A stretch of DNA of 64,000 bases, taken from Panopea generosa. Lineage: Eukaryota; Mollusca; Bivalvia; Adapedonta; Hiatellidae. The translations under genes and the position numbers were made by a program. The stretch covers positions 62,001-126,000 of the forward strand of contig CM055912.1 of the NCBI GenBank assembly GCA_029582155.1, written 5' to 3'. This document shows positions 47,179 through 57,862 of this stretch, piece after piece. The notes below the pieces were generated by a model. It was not told where the DNA came from. It worked only from the letters and a program-made list of their open reading frames with translations, and made no database searches. How positions within the stretch are numbered: the stretch's first letter is position 1; each line of letters starts with the position of its first letter.

Positions 47179-50100
47179 TTATGTCTCACAACTGTTTGCA
47201 AGCATTTTTTTGTAAAATGCTTCCTTTACTTCCCACATTTTTTGTTTTTGTTCCAAAGCTATTTGTTTGCTCTCCATAAATTTAATTTCCAGTTGCAGTT
47301 TGTTTTTTTCAAGTTGTAATATTTCCATTTCTGTATTCTGACATGAATTTTCCACGACTCGCCTTTTTCTGCGTCCTTCTCTTGCCATTGTAGTTGATTT
47401 AGCTTGTGACGTGCTTGCCGAAATAGTATCTGTTGATTGTGTTACCGGTATCTCTTGTAAGTTTGCTGCAATACCAAAACTATGTGTCAGACCATAACCT
47501 GCGCATGCAATATGGCAACATACATAAATCACTGGCAACTTGAACATTATAAAACTAGTCAGCAAACTAAAGGATAGTTATTTGACTGTAATATTCATTT
47601 TTCAAGTCAACACTGACAAGAGCTAGATATATAGTTATGTAGAGTTAATGGTTTAGTGGTAGAGCATCTAACCAATGAATAGAGGGTTGTGGATCCAATC
47701 TCTTTCATGATCATATGTTGAGTCCTCGAGTTAGACAATTTATTAAAATAACCTTAGTTGGTAGTTTCACAATCCATGTAAAATACATAAATATATGTAT
47801 TTATCACCTAATTTACAATGCAAGAGTGTAATAAACCCATTACATGTACTCTATTTGTTCTTGTTCATTACACAGGTGATCTGTTAAATAAATGGTAAAT
47901 GACAATTTTTTTATGTGATAACAAAAATCTTATTCATTATTTGATGTATTAAAATCATTGGCAAAAAACTATAAATGCACTGCAGAACCTCATATAATAT
48001 CTATTTGAAGACACTCCATCTGTTTGTTATATGATGCAAGTATTTGTATGGTCTACTCAGTGATTTGTTATCTATAGACTAATATAATAAAACATTTGTT
48101 AATTATTCGGTCTATAACAATGTCATATGGTTGTCACCACATCATACTCAATATATATAATTATTGTTTAATGGCAGATTGTGCCATTTATTTGGAGAAC
48201 AACATAATATATTTCAATTTCATTCAAAATCTTTACAAAGATGGCTGAATAAAAGTAACCATTTATTTCTTCTGATAAACTGCCTGCCTGATAAACAGGT
48301 ATATCACGTCAATGCAAGTTTATCTGGCACATGATGTTATGTGAAATTATACATTTTGACCGAGACAGGACTATTTTTAATCCTACTTAAAATGAATAAA
48401 AAGTGCAATAGAAATGTTGACATGATAAATAGAATACCATGTTAGTGTCTAATATTATCAACTTTATCAGGTTCAGCCGGAAATAAAAATCACTCGGTAC
48501 AGCCTCGTCCTAGTTTTTTTCTCTATATATTTTATTCCTTACGAAAATTGAAATCAATACAAAATCTACAGCATTAATTATTATTGTCTTTTCTAGGTAA
48601 ATAACCTAGTTTTTAGTTGTTAATTAATTATACCATTAATTGCTTCCTCCAACAGCCCATTCAATGTATCCCCCAGAAAGTCACAGTTTTCTGAAAGTAA
48701 AATACAAACAGCAAATTCTTTAAGCTTGTGTTAAATAATTCACATAGAAATTTAAATCAACAAATTTAAATCCATTCTTAGTTAATTTCTATCAAATGTC
48801 CACACGTTTTGGAACACTTGTTTTATAGAAAGTTTCAAAATTAGGGACAATTCGGGCTGTTTTGTAGTTACATCCTCATTTAAATTAATGGAATAATTTA
48901 ATTTATGTTGTTTTTGCATTTAATACCCGATTTAATTTCTGACAGTATTTTCCACATATACGTTCAAAAATTATTATTCGCAAATACTTGGTGGGAGCGG
49001 AAGGGTTATGGCATCCTAATCTTCAGGTATAGATGTTAATGTTAGTAAATGAAATTTATGTTTAATAGTCAATATTTATGTTAGTCAACACATTCTGTTC
49101 AATTGAAGATGACCTTAGGTTTAACATAAATTCTTGTATAATTTGCAGAGTATTCACAAATGATTATCGAGTTCAAAACATATAAACAATACTTTTAATA
49201 AATTTAATATTGACATGCAATAAGAAGTCTCCTATCAGCTGGGAATAATATTTTCAATTTGTTTTGAATATTTTAATTTATTTACACTTGCACCAAAATC
49301 TTTAACCTACGAATAGAAGAAATTTATTTTTAACCATAAATGCTTTGTTTTACCTGCGATATCTATTCCACCAGGAATACCATTTAATGTTGGATTCTTT
49401 CTTCTCTCGCACTCCCTCACCCACAAAGATTCCGCTGTGGATAAAACAGGTGGAACGCCACCACCTGTTGGTGGTCTCCTGATAACATCGTTCTTTGATT
49501 TTGCTGATGAATAAAAATAATGTAAGTGTTATGCTATGACAGAAATAGAAATGAAAAAAATGTTTATTTTCAATTCAGACAAAATTTGAATAATCATATA
49601 CAAATACAGTAAAATTTAGCCATTCAGAACGGATACATACATTGTATTTGCAACAAAACCTTTATATACATCTCCATTTAATGGCATTAAATAATTTATA
49701 GAAAATCCGGTTAGCTCAGTCGGTAGAGTGTCTGCCTATCAATCTAGAGGTCATTAGTTTGAAACTGACCAGCAACTGTCTCCATAATGATTGATATACG
49801 GCATTGGGTCTCGCTATCTTTCATCTCTTAGTTTTGATTCAAGCGGGAAAATGATCTTAATTGTCATAGAGATGGGTGTACTCCAGTACTGGTTAACCTA
49901 CCGGGCAATCTCAGGACAGAGTGATTTGATTAGCTGACTGTATGTTAGTCCTCAAAGAAATAACAATAATGCAAATTACACAATCAATCAATCACAGAAT
50001 GATAACAATTCAATTCCAATGTGTTGTTCTACCTTTTTATAACAGTTGTTAAAACTAACAGACACATGTTGACATGTTGATTTAATGACATAAGTGCTAT

Positions 50101-52291
50101 TATATGAAATTAATGGAATATTTATATATTCACTCCAACAGTTTTTTTACAATACCATTTTTTGTTATGTTCGTTATTGTGGTTAAATTATATGTTCCAG
50201 GGATCATATTAATGAACATTGTGGATCATGCATGTTGTAAGAAGTGACAATTTGAGTAATACGATAGAATTAGCTGAAACTCGGCAGTTCTGTAGGTATC
50301 AAGGCTCTCGATTTATTAGAGGCATATTCAATTGTTGATGGATTTTTAATCGGAATGTTATTTTGTTTTTGTTTTTTTGTACATGAAAAGTGAACCAGGA
50401 ATCTTCCTTCCTGTTGGCATTGAATAACCTATTATTTGTTGGTAAGCCGTAAAACCTCATTCATTACAATATAAAATGTTTGTAACTATAATCATGTTAC
50501 AAAAGCCAAATTTTGTTCAATTGTACATGTTGTACTATGTAATTCTGTTTATTGACTTCTCTCATTTGTCTCTGGTACAAATTTTACTAATGCAAAATAA
50601 ATTACCACTTTGCTTCAAATTGTTAAATTTTTTTTCACACCTTTCCCTGCTTCGTTGAGTCATTGTATTCCTGAAACAAAAAAGTTACATTTACAACATG
50701 AATAAAAGCAGTGACCTCATCATGGATAATAAACAATTGGTTTATGTGTGCTTCTAGTATTGACATTTACATGCTTCTCCATAGACCATCTCAGCATATG
50801 GGCACCCCCAGTGCTTGAAATTCAGAATTGGTATGCCTCAAACGCTTGAAAATGTTCCTGGAATGACCTTTGAGTGTACATGCTCTGACTCCAGTGCCTG
50901 AACTTACAAACTCAGTGTACATGTTTTATCATTAGTATTATTGGTGGATAAAAAAATAATGAAGTGGAATTAAATGTTTTTTTTCATAAAATTATCATTA
51001 CCATTAGGAAAATTATTTTGCTAGAATTATTATCACTGCTAGGAAATGTTATTTTGCAAAGCCACTATCATTGCCAAGAGTTATAGGACATATAACTGGG
51101 TGATACAACACACCGAAGTAGTGTTGTATACTTAACAACCCATGTCCCCAATCGAGTTCAAGTGAACTTTTACTTTTAACAAGTCCATCATAAACAGTGA
51201 TTACATATGGAATATATGCAGCCAGTCTGGACTCGAATTCGGGGCATTTTGCTTACAGGGCAAATGCTCTACCGACTGAGCCAAGCAGACTGCTTACAGA
51301 TGTTTCTCTCCTTACAAGATCTGCACATACATTCTCCAATGGCCATCTCAGCATATTGGCACCCCAGTGCTTGAAATTCAGAATTGGTATGCCCCTAGCC
51401 CTTGAAAATGTTCCTGGAATGACCTTTGAGTGTACATGCTCTGACCACAGTGCCTGAACTTACAAACTCAGTGTACATGTTTTATCATTAGTATTATTGG
51501 TGGATTGTACATGTATAAAAATAATGAAGTGGAATTAAATGGGTTTTTTTCATAAAATTATCATTACCATTAGGAAAATTATTTTGCTAGAATTATTATC
51601 ACTGCTAGGAAATGTTATTTTGCAAAGCCACTATCATTGCCAAGAGTTATAGGACATATAACTGGCCGATACAACATACCAAAGTAGTGTTGTATACGTA
51701 ACAACCCATGTCCCCAATCGAGTTCAAGTGAACTTTTACTTTTAACAAGTCCATCATAAACAGTGATTACATATGGAATATATGCAGCCAGTCTGGACTC
51801 GAATTCGGGGCATTTTGTTTACAGGGCAAATGCTCTACCGACTGAGCCAAGCAGACTGCTTACAGATGTTTCTCTCGTTACAAGTTCTGCACATACATTC
51901 TCCACTGGCCATCTCAGCATATGGGCACCCCAGTGCTTGAACTTACAGACTCAGTGTGCATGTTTTATCATTAGTATTATTGGTAGATTCACTAGATTGT
52001 ATATAAAAAAATAATTAATGAAGAAGACAATTTGTTATAATATTTGCCTGATACATTGTTATTGGACATGAAAACATCACAACACTCTTACGCATTCACA
52101 CGCTGCACCACGGGCACGGTATCCCAGGCACTGTCCTTGGCGACAACACCCCTGTCTGCACCGAAAAAAATGCCAAAGAGTGTGTCATACTTTTGTATGA
52201 CACCTTCTACCAAGGCAATTTCTTCACTTATAGTAAAATTCGGCTTCCTTTGCCGTTTCACAGACACAACGGACTCGGATACTGGATCCAT
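47179..52291 (-). CDS. Myb/SANT-like DNA-binding protein of a Harbinger system, four exons
   Basis: Exons on the minus strand are 52291-52092, 50670-50606, 49503-49354 and 47465-47179 (stop TAA). Donors GC/GTAAGA, GTG/GTAATT and CAG/GTAAAA and acceptors TTTCAG, CATCAG and ATTGCAG join with phases 2, 1 and 1, giving 233 codons without a stop. Residues 1-35 hold MDPVSESVVS, VKRQRKPNFTISEEIALVEG; then KYDTLFGIFF, KDSAWDTV-VVQRVNA and RERCEKKFNNLKQ. This is the order of the Myb/SANT-like domain found in Harbinger second ORFs and NAIF1-like proteins. The middle has TGGGVPPVLSTAESL and NGIPGGIDIA; the C-terminus has EGRRKRRV and a long charged coiled coil (EILQLEKNKLQLEIKFMESK). Such proteins escort the HARBI1-type nuclease to the nucleus and bind element ends. 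A TTG upstream is also in frame, but the ATG at 52291 is preferred. Confidence 0.8.
47645..47710 (+). repeat. tRNA-derived SINE head
   Basis: Box A TTAATGGTTTAGTGGTAGAG and box B GGGTTGTGGATCCAATCTC are spaced as in SINE-B. It lies in the last intron of the Myb/SANT-like gene. Confidence 0.5.
49703..49996 (+). repeat. SINE-A, full-length plus-strand copy
   Basis: Box A GGTTAGCTCAGTCGGTAGAG, a weak box B GGTCATTAGTTTGAAACTG, then ATGATTGATATACGGCAT, GATTCAAGCGGGAAAATGATC, AGAGATGGGTGTACTCCAGTA, CTGGTTAACC and a 3' (CAAT)n tail. It is the clearest reference copy for the family here and sits in intron 2 of the Myb/SANT-like gene. Confidence 0.85.
50770..52010. repeat. 566-bp direct repeat (two copies plus fragment) with tRNA-like insert
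   Basis: Block one (about 50,770-51,335) and block two (about 51,336-51,900) are nearly identical; a shortened third start follows at 51,900. Each full unit includes a minus-strand tRNA-like head: TTGGCTCAGTCGGTAGAGCA, TTTGCCCTGTAARCAAAATG and CCCCGAATTCGAGTCC. The tRNA-like part looks Thr(TGT)-type but has a poor acceptor stem. The whole lies in the first intron of the Myb/SANT-like gene. Confidence 0.85.
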
Positions 52292-52599
52292 TGCAGGAGT
52301 TGTTGTCGTCTGCAGTGATATCTCCTTGTTGAAGAGCTTCAAAACGGCCGGTTACCGCAACTTTTACCTATTTTTTTATTTACTTCCGGTCTGTAAATTA
52401 ACGTTGGACCATTCAGTTTCAGAACAAAATAAACGTATTCGTTTTCGTTTAAAAATAAATCTTTAAAATTGTTGCAACAAACTTAGCGGAATACTTAGTT
52501 AAGTTTTTAAATACTTAAGTTTTAAATGTTTGTGAAACAGGTTTTGGGTAAGTTTAGTAAACTTACTTAGTTAAGTTTGATTTTAAGTTTAGAATCTAA

Positions 52600-52822
52600 A
52601 CTTAACTAAGATGTTGGTGAAACAGAAGCCAGGTTCCCTAAGATTTTTGCGTGCTAACTATGACGTTGAACCATTGTCCTGGCCGCCGTTTCAAGAAACA
52701 TCATTAACTTAAGCAAAACATTATCGTAAGTTTTCTTCGTGAAACGGTTTTAACATGTAAGTTCGACTAACGTAAAAACTTAAGATAAAAATTTGCGTAC
52801 GATGTTTCGTGAAACGCACCCA
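52600..52822. mobile_element. Harbinger-type terminal sequences / short MITE
   Basis: Between 52,683 (GCCGTTTCAAGAAACATCAT, TAACTTAAG) and 52,820 (CTTAAGATAAAAATTTGCG, GATGTTTCGTGAAACGCACC) the ends form an imperfect inverted repeat around TTAAG-rich sequence. Just left, CTTAACTAAGATGTTGGTG, AAACAGAAGCC at 52,600-52,630 ends a similar TTAAGT-rich block. TTTCACGAAAC with TTAAGT repeats is a layout I associate with Harbinger elements. It could hold the end belonging to the Myb/SANT-like and HARBI1-like pair, but no mirrored end was found left of 45 kb. Confidence 0.45.
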
Positions 52823-52923
52823 AAAACGTTATCAAACATTCAACTAATCTTGATCATATGCGACGCAGCCCTGGTAACCTGGCAACAGGCTCCCATAATG
52901 CTATACTACAACAACAATAAAAC

Positions 52924-52987
52924 ATGGCTGCTGAAACAATGACAGGTGCTCTGTTAAAAGTGAGAGATCTATATAAACAAAATACAA
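52924..52987 (+). CDS. First coding exon of an unrecognised gene
   Basis: A well-placed ATG (AAAACATGG context) opens MAAETMTGALLKVRDLYKQN, T and ends at an ACAA/GTAATT donor in phase 1. It lies 633 bases from the divergent start of the Myb/SANT-like gene, so the interval could act as a shared promoter region. The exons near 57.9-60 kb on the same strand may be its continuation. The phase does not connect directly (a phase-0 acceptor there), so at least one exon between them would be missing. The product is unknown. Confidence 0.45.
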
Positions 52988-53149
52988 GTAATTATCACTA
53001 TGATATGAGGTGAATGATTACTAGATAAGGTAATTAAACTATGGTTGAAATCATGGTAGTAAAGATTTCACACTTTTAAGTAGAATTAGCTTATAAAAAT
53101 GGTTATAATTCTGCACTACTTGCATATACAGACCGCAAGTGTAAACATT

Positions 53150-53735
53150 TTTCAACCATGTAAAGAAAGGCATCAATACTAAACTTAAGTGCGCTGAGTA
53201 GAAAACAGTTGCCGATACGAAATGCACACACATGCCGACGCTAACGGAAGTTAGAGCTTTGCGCATGTCTTCCTAGGGTATTCGCGGTAATAGGTATATC
53301 GCGGTATTACGTATACAAGGTATAAATACAAAAATGTAAAAAATACCGCATTACTAGAAAAATCCGACCTACATATAGCTTTTTACTAGGTAACTCCAAA
53401 CTTTGCTATTAAAAAGTAATGGAGGAAAAAAGTTTCCAATCATTTAATGGTGGCTCTTTCTTGCAAATTTATGCTGGTCATACCTAATATTGCGAGTATA
53501 AAAAAAAAAATTCAACGTTGTAAAGAATGGCATCAATACTAAACAGTAATATCATACTAATATGGTTACTTAATGTGCTGAGTAAGAAACAGTTGCCGAT
53601 ACGAAATGCAAACAAATGCCGACGCTAACGGAATTTGGAGATTTGCGCAGGTCTTCCCAGATTGTTATTATACGGGCATTCGCGTTAATAGGTTTATCGC
53701 AGGATTAGGTATACAAGTGATAATGGTGGCACTTT
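53150..53735. repeat. Two diverged ~200-bp direct repeats
   Basis: TAAAGAAAGGCATCAATACT, CAGTTGCCGATACGAAATGC, ATGCCGACGCTAACGGAA and CGCGGTAATAGGTATATCGC occur at about 53,160-53,330 and again, diverged, at 53,520-53,720, in the first intron of the 52,924 gene. Confidence 0.8.
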
Positions 53736-54683
53736 CTTGCAACAATGTTGAATTGGGGGAGATTTTTTTCTGTTAAACAATGTAACAAAAGTTGTCACTA
53801 TTTTCAAAAAAAAGTAGAGTAATATAGGAGAATATCTGACACCCAAGGATTTATGTCTGTCTTGCTTGGCTAAGTGTTATAAAATTAGGATAAACTCTTG
53901 CATTTCCATTAAATAAGTTTATGTCCGAGAAGTTGTGGTCATTTGGTGTAAAACTAGAGTAACACATACCAATCATCAACTGTTTTTATGAGGACACCAC
54001 TTCATGGGGAGTACCAGATGTTTTGTGGGGTTTACTAGACAACAAAACGGGGTTTATCGGACATTGAAATCTTGTGGTGTTCATCGGACAGCTTATTGAA
54101 ATATTCATCAGGGGTTTGTTTATCATATACATTTTTTTTCATTTAAATAGTTGTTTATAATATAACAAAACATATCTTTGTTTCAATTTAATTATTCAAC
54201 ACAATTTATTTCATCAAATAAATGCATAATTGACATTTGGGCATAAAATGCAATATAAAAAATTGTCTCCAGCTCTATCTGGGTGAAAACTTGAGAGGAA
54301 CAGTCTTTACAAAACTGCTCTCTTCCAGTCAAATCTGCCATTGTATATTGTCACAGTACATAAACACCCGTATGTTGCCCATGATGTGTAAGTGTATTGG
54401 CTACTTTGATAGGGTCTGAAAACAAGTGTGGTACATGCTGTAGTATACTGTAAATAGTACATTTTCAAACTATCTGGAAAACTCCAGGTGTCCGATATTC
54501 CCTCATATTACTCTGTATATACTTTATTTTCAATAGTTCCCTGAAATAAAGTAGTAATAGTCCATACAAAATTGAAATATCAAGGAATTTTAATTAGAAC
54601 AATATGTGGTTAATTGCAGGGTTTCGATTGATATGGGCAACAAGTTATGTTTATCAAGCAATAATTTCTCCCCTGCTTTTTTT

Positions 54684-56807
54684 TAGCTCACAGGTGAGCT
54701 TTTGTGATCGCCTGGTGTCCGTCGTCTGTCGTCCGTGGTCTGTCGTCCGTTGTTAACTTTTAGCTTCTAGCAACTTCTCCTCTGAAACCACTGGGGCAAT
54801 TTTGATATAATTTTACAGAAATATTCCTTTGGTGACACTCTACCAAGTTTGTTCAAGCCATCTTGATTCTTCAAAAAACATGGCTGCCAGGGGTCGGGGC
54901 AAGTTTAATTAGTAAAAACTTAAAAAATCATCTTGTTAAAAACTAATGGCGCAATTTTAAAATAATATCAAAGAAATGGTCCTTGGTTGACCCTCTACCA
55001 AGTTTGTTCAAGTCATTTTGTTTGGTCAAAAAACATGGCAGCCAGGGTGTGGGGTTAGTTTATTATATAAGCTATAGTAAAAATTAAAAAAAATTCTTGT
55101 CAGAAACTACTTGCTCGATTTTAAAATAATTTCACAGAAATGTTCCTTGGGTGACCCTCTACCAAGTTTGTTCCACTCATCTTGATTCATCAAAAAACAT
55201 GGTGGCAAGAGGGTGGGGTCAGTTTACTATATAAGCTATAGTAAAAACTTAAAAAATCTTCTTGTCAGAAACTACTGGCTTAATTTTAAAATAATTTCAC
55301 AGAAATGTTCCTTGGGTGACCCTCTCCCAAGTTTGCTCAAGCCATCTTGATTCGTCAAAAACATGGCGGCTAGGTGGTGGTGTTAGTTTACTATACGAGC
55401 TATAGAAAAATCTTAAAAAAAATCTTCTTGTCAGAAACTACTGGCTTGATTATAAAATATTTTCACAGAAATGTTCCCTGTGTCAACCTCTACCAAGTTT
55501 ATTGGAGCCATTTTGATTATCAAAAAACATTGTGGCCAGGGGGTGGGTTTGTTTACAATATAAGCTACATGTATAGTAAAAACTTAAAAAATCGTCTTGT
55601 CAGAAACTGCTGGCTTGATTTTGAAATAATTTCACAGAAATGGTCCTTGGGTGACCCTCTACCAAGTTTGTTCAAGCCGTCTTGATTTGTCAAAAAACAT
55701 GACGGCCAGGGGGTGGGGTTAGTTTACTATATAAGCTATAGTAAAAACTTAAAAAATCTTCTTGTCAGAAACTACTGGCTCAATTTTAAAATAATTTCAC
55801 AGAAATGTTCCCTGTGTGACCCTCTACCAAATTTGTTTGAGCCATTTTGATTTGTCAAAAAACATGGCGGCCAGGGGATGGGTTAGTTTACAATATAAGC
55901 TATAGTAAAAACTTAAAAAATCATTTTGTCATAAACTACTGGCTTGATTTTAAAATAATTTCACAAAAATGTTCCTTGGGTGACCCTCTACCAAGTTTGT
56001 TCCACACATCTTGATTCGTCAAAAAACATGGTGGCAAGAGGGTGGGGTCAGTTTACTATATAAGCAATAGTAAAAACTTAAAAAATCTTCTTGTCAGAAC
56101 TACTGGCTCGATTTTAAAATAATTTCACAGAAATGTTCCTTGGGTGACCCTCTACCAAGTTTATTCAAGCCTTTTGATTCGTCAAAAAAATGGCCGCCAG
56201 GGGGCGGGGCAAGTTTAATTAGTAAAAACTTAAAAAATCTTCTTGTTAGAAACTAATGGTTCGATTTTAAAATAATTTCAAAGAAATGTTCCTTAGAGGA
56301 ACCGCTACCAAGTTTGTTCAAACTGTAGTGATTCATAAAAAAACATGGCGGTCAAGGGATGGGGTTAGTTTACTATATAAGCTATAGTAAAAACTTAAAA
56401 AAATCTTCTTGTCAGAACTACTGGATCAGTTTTAAAACAATTTCGCAGAAATGTTCCTTAGGTGACCCTTTACCCAGTTTGTATGAGCTGATGTGATTTC
56501 CAAAAAAACATGACCGCCACAGTGAGGTGCTAGTTTACTATATAGGCAGCTATAGTAAAAACTTCAAAAGCCTTCTTGTCAGAATCTACTGACATGATTT
56601 CAATGTAATTTCACTGACATTTTCCATGGTTGAACCTCTACCAAGTTTGAACTCTTCTACACATCTGTTACATCTTCAAAACAAATCAAAATTCTTACCC
56701 ATCTCGTTTTTCTGGAATTTTAAGTGTACATGTATTATATAATCTACTTAAGTTGGGTGACTCAAGGTCACTCAGGTGAGCGATATAGGGCCATCTTGGC
56801 CCTCTTG
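54684..56807 (+). mobile_element. Helentron-like element with about eleven 165-bp internal repeats
   Basis: The left end is TTAGCTCACAGGTGAGCTTTT, TGTGATCGCC; the right end is GTCACTCAGGTGAGCGATATAG, GGCCATCTTGGCCCTCTTGTT, with a stem-loop GGGCCATCTTGGCCC. Between them about eleven units of roughly 165 bases repeat: TTGGGTGACCCTCTACCAAG, TTTGTTCAAGCCATCTTG, AAACATGGCGGCCAGGG, TATATAAGCTATAGTAAAAA and CTTCTTGTCAGAAACTACTGG. No ORF is credible. Asymmetric ends, a terminal hairpin and flanking T residues fit Helitron/Helentron-derived elements, by analogy. A three-to-four-unit copy lies at 33,402-34,208. Confidence 0.8.
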
Positions 56808-56814
56808 TTTTAGT

Positions 56815-57105
56815 TCACCGGGACGAAGTCCAAGAAGAGCTATTGCCATGACCCCAGCGTTGTTGGCAGCGGCAGCGTTGTCGTCGACTGTAAACATCCA
56901 GGTTAAACTTTTGCGTTTAAGTTTAAGATATCTATGTAACCACTCATTGGATGTGAATGACACTTTGCATGTGTGTTCCCCATCATCAATGGAACACACA
57001 CAGACATGAACCATAACTCTAGATTGCATTTTGGCCCAGTTATGGCCCTTTTTGGACCTAGACACCCAGGGGCGAGCTTTGTTGTCTTCTGACATCTCTT
57101 GTTTC
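56815..57105 (-). mobile_element. AACAAGAG-family element, minus strand
   Basis: The minus strand starts AACAAGAGATGTCAGAAGAC, AACAAAGCTCGCC and ends CAACGCTGGGGTCATGGCAAT, AGCTC, GTCCCGGTGAACTAAAA. A shorter plus-strand copy is at 34,690. It directly abuts the end of the 54,684-56,807 element, with no unique sequence between. The open frames on both strands here are by-products. Confidence 0.6.
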
Positions 57106-57109
57106 TATT

Positions 57110-57860
57110 TCTTTTACATTTCTGTGTGTTTGTTCTTTTCAAGTTTATATTATTCATTTAAAATTCAACTTTATTATGAATGTTATTACATTTCATTTCA
57201 GTATACATAATATAAATTTTTATCATTCTTATTGATGATATGGAGAGAACTGTAACTAATGATATAATACTGTTATACTCAATGTATTTGATTGAAACTA
57301 AACAGTCTCTGCATCTATTCGATTAAAATTTCGTAGTACACAGTATTGCAGTTATAAGGTCTACTCAATTTAGTAAGTGAGTTAACTCGTGTTTGCTTGG
57401 ATTTGTCATCAGTCTCAATTAAATTTGTACTTTTGTCACAAATATTCAAATAATCAAGCGAACCGTCCTTCTGACAGCTCTTGTTGGAGATTTGTTGTTG
57501 CTGTCATGTTCGATAAAAAAAAAAAAATATAATATAATTATTTACCTACCCAAGATAAAAATGATGTGTAGGTAAAGGACAAGTAAACAATGTTTTAATT
57601 AAGGTTCTATTGGAATATTGTTACCAGCTATAATTGTTAACAATTATATGTTATATAATATTGCTATCTGTTTTTTGATGATGTTACCATTAGAGAAGGA
57701 TATCATCTGTTATAGGTTCATTTCTGTAATTGTTACCAATTACAGATAATTGTTACCAGTTGTTTTTAAAAAATGATAAACACGCACACAGAACAACAAA
57801 AACGGATGTGTGAAATCTTATTGTATTATAGCTGATAACAAAAATTTGTTATGTTTTTAT
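57110..57860. other. No supported gene
   Basis: AT-rich sequence. A run of GTTACC/TAATTGTTACCA repeats at about 57,620-57,760 forms small inverted pairs. Nothing codes. Confidence 0.45.
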
Positions 57861-57862
57861 AG

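Noticed and set aside
51230-51870. Two tRNA-Thr-like sequences
   Set aside because: Box A and box B are present, but the acceptor stem does not pair and they lie inside a duplicated block; read as SINE heads.
55374-55685. 103-codon plus-strand frame
   Set aside because: Runs through two of the 165-bp repeat units of a non-coding element.
56772-57157. Overlapping frames on both strands with Ala-rich translation
   Set aside because: They coincide with the AACAAGAG-family repeat, whose other copy has no such frame.
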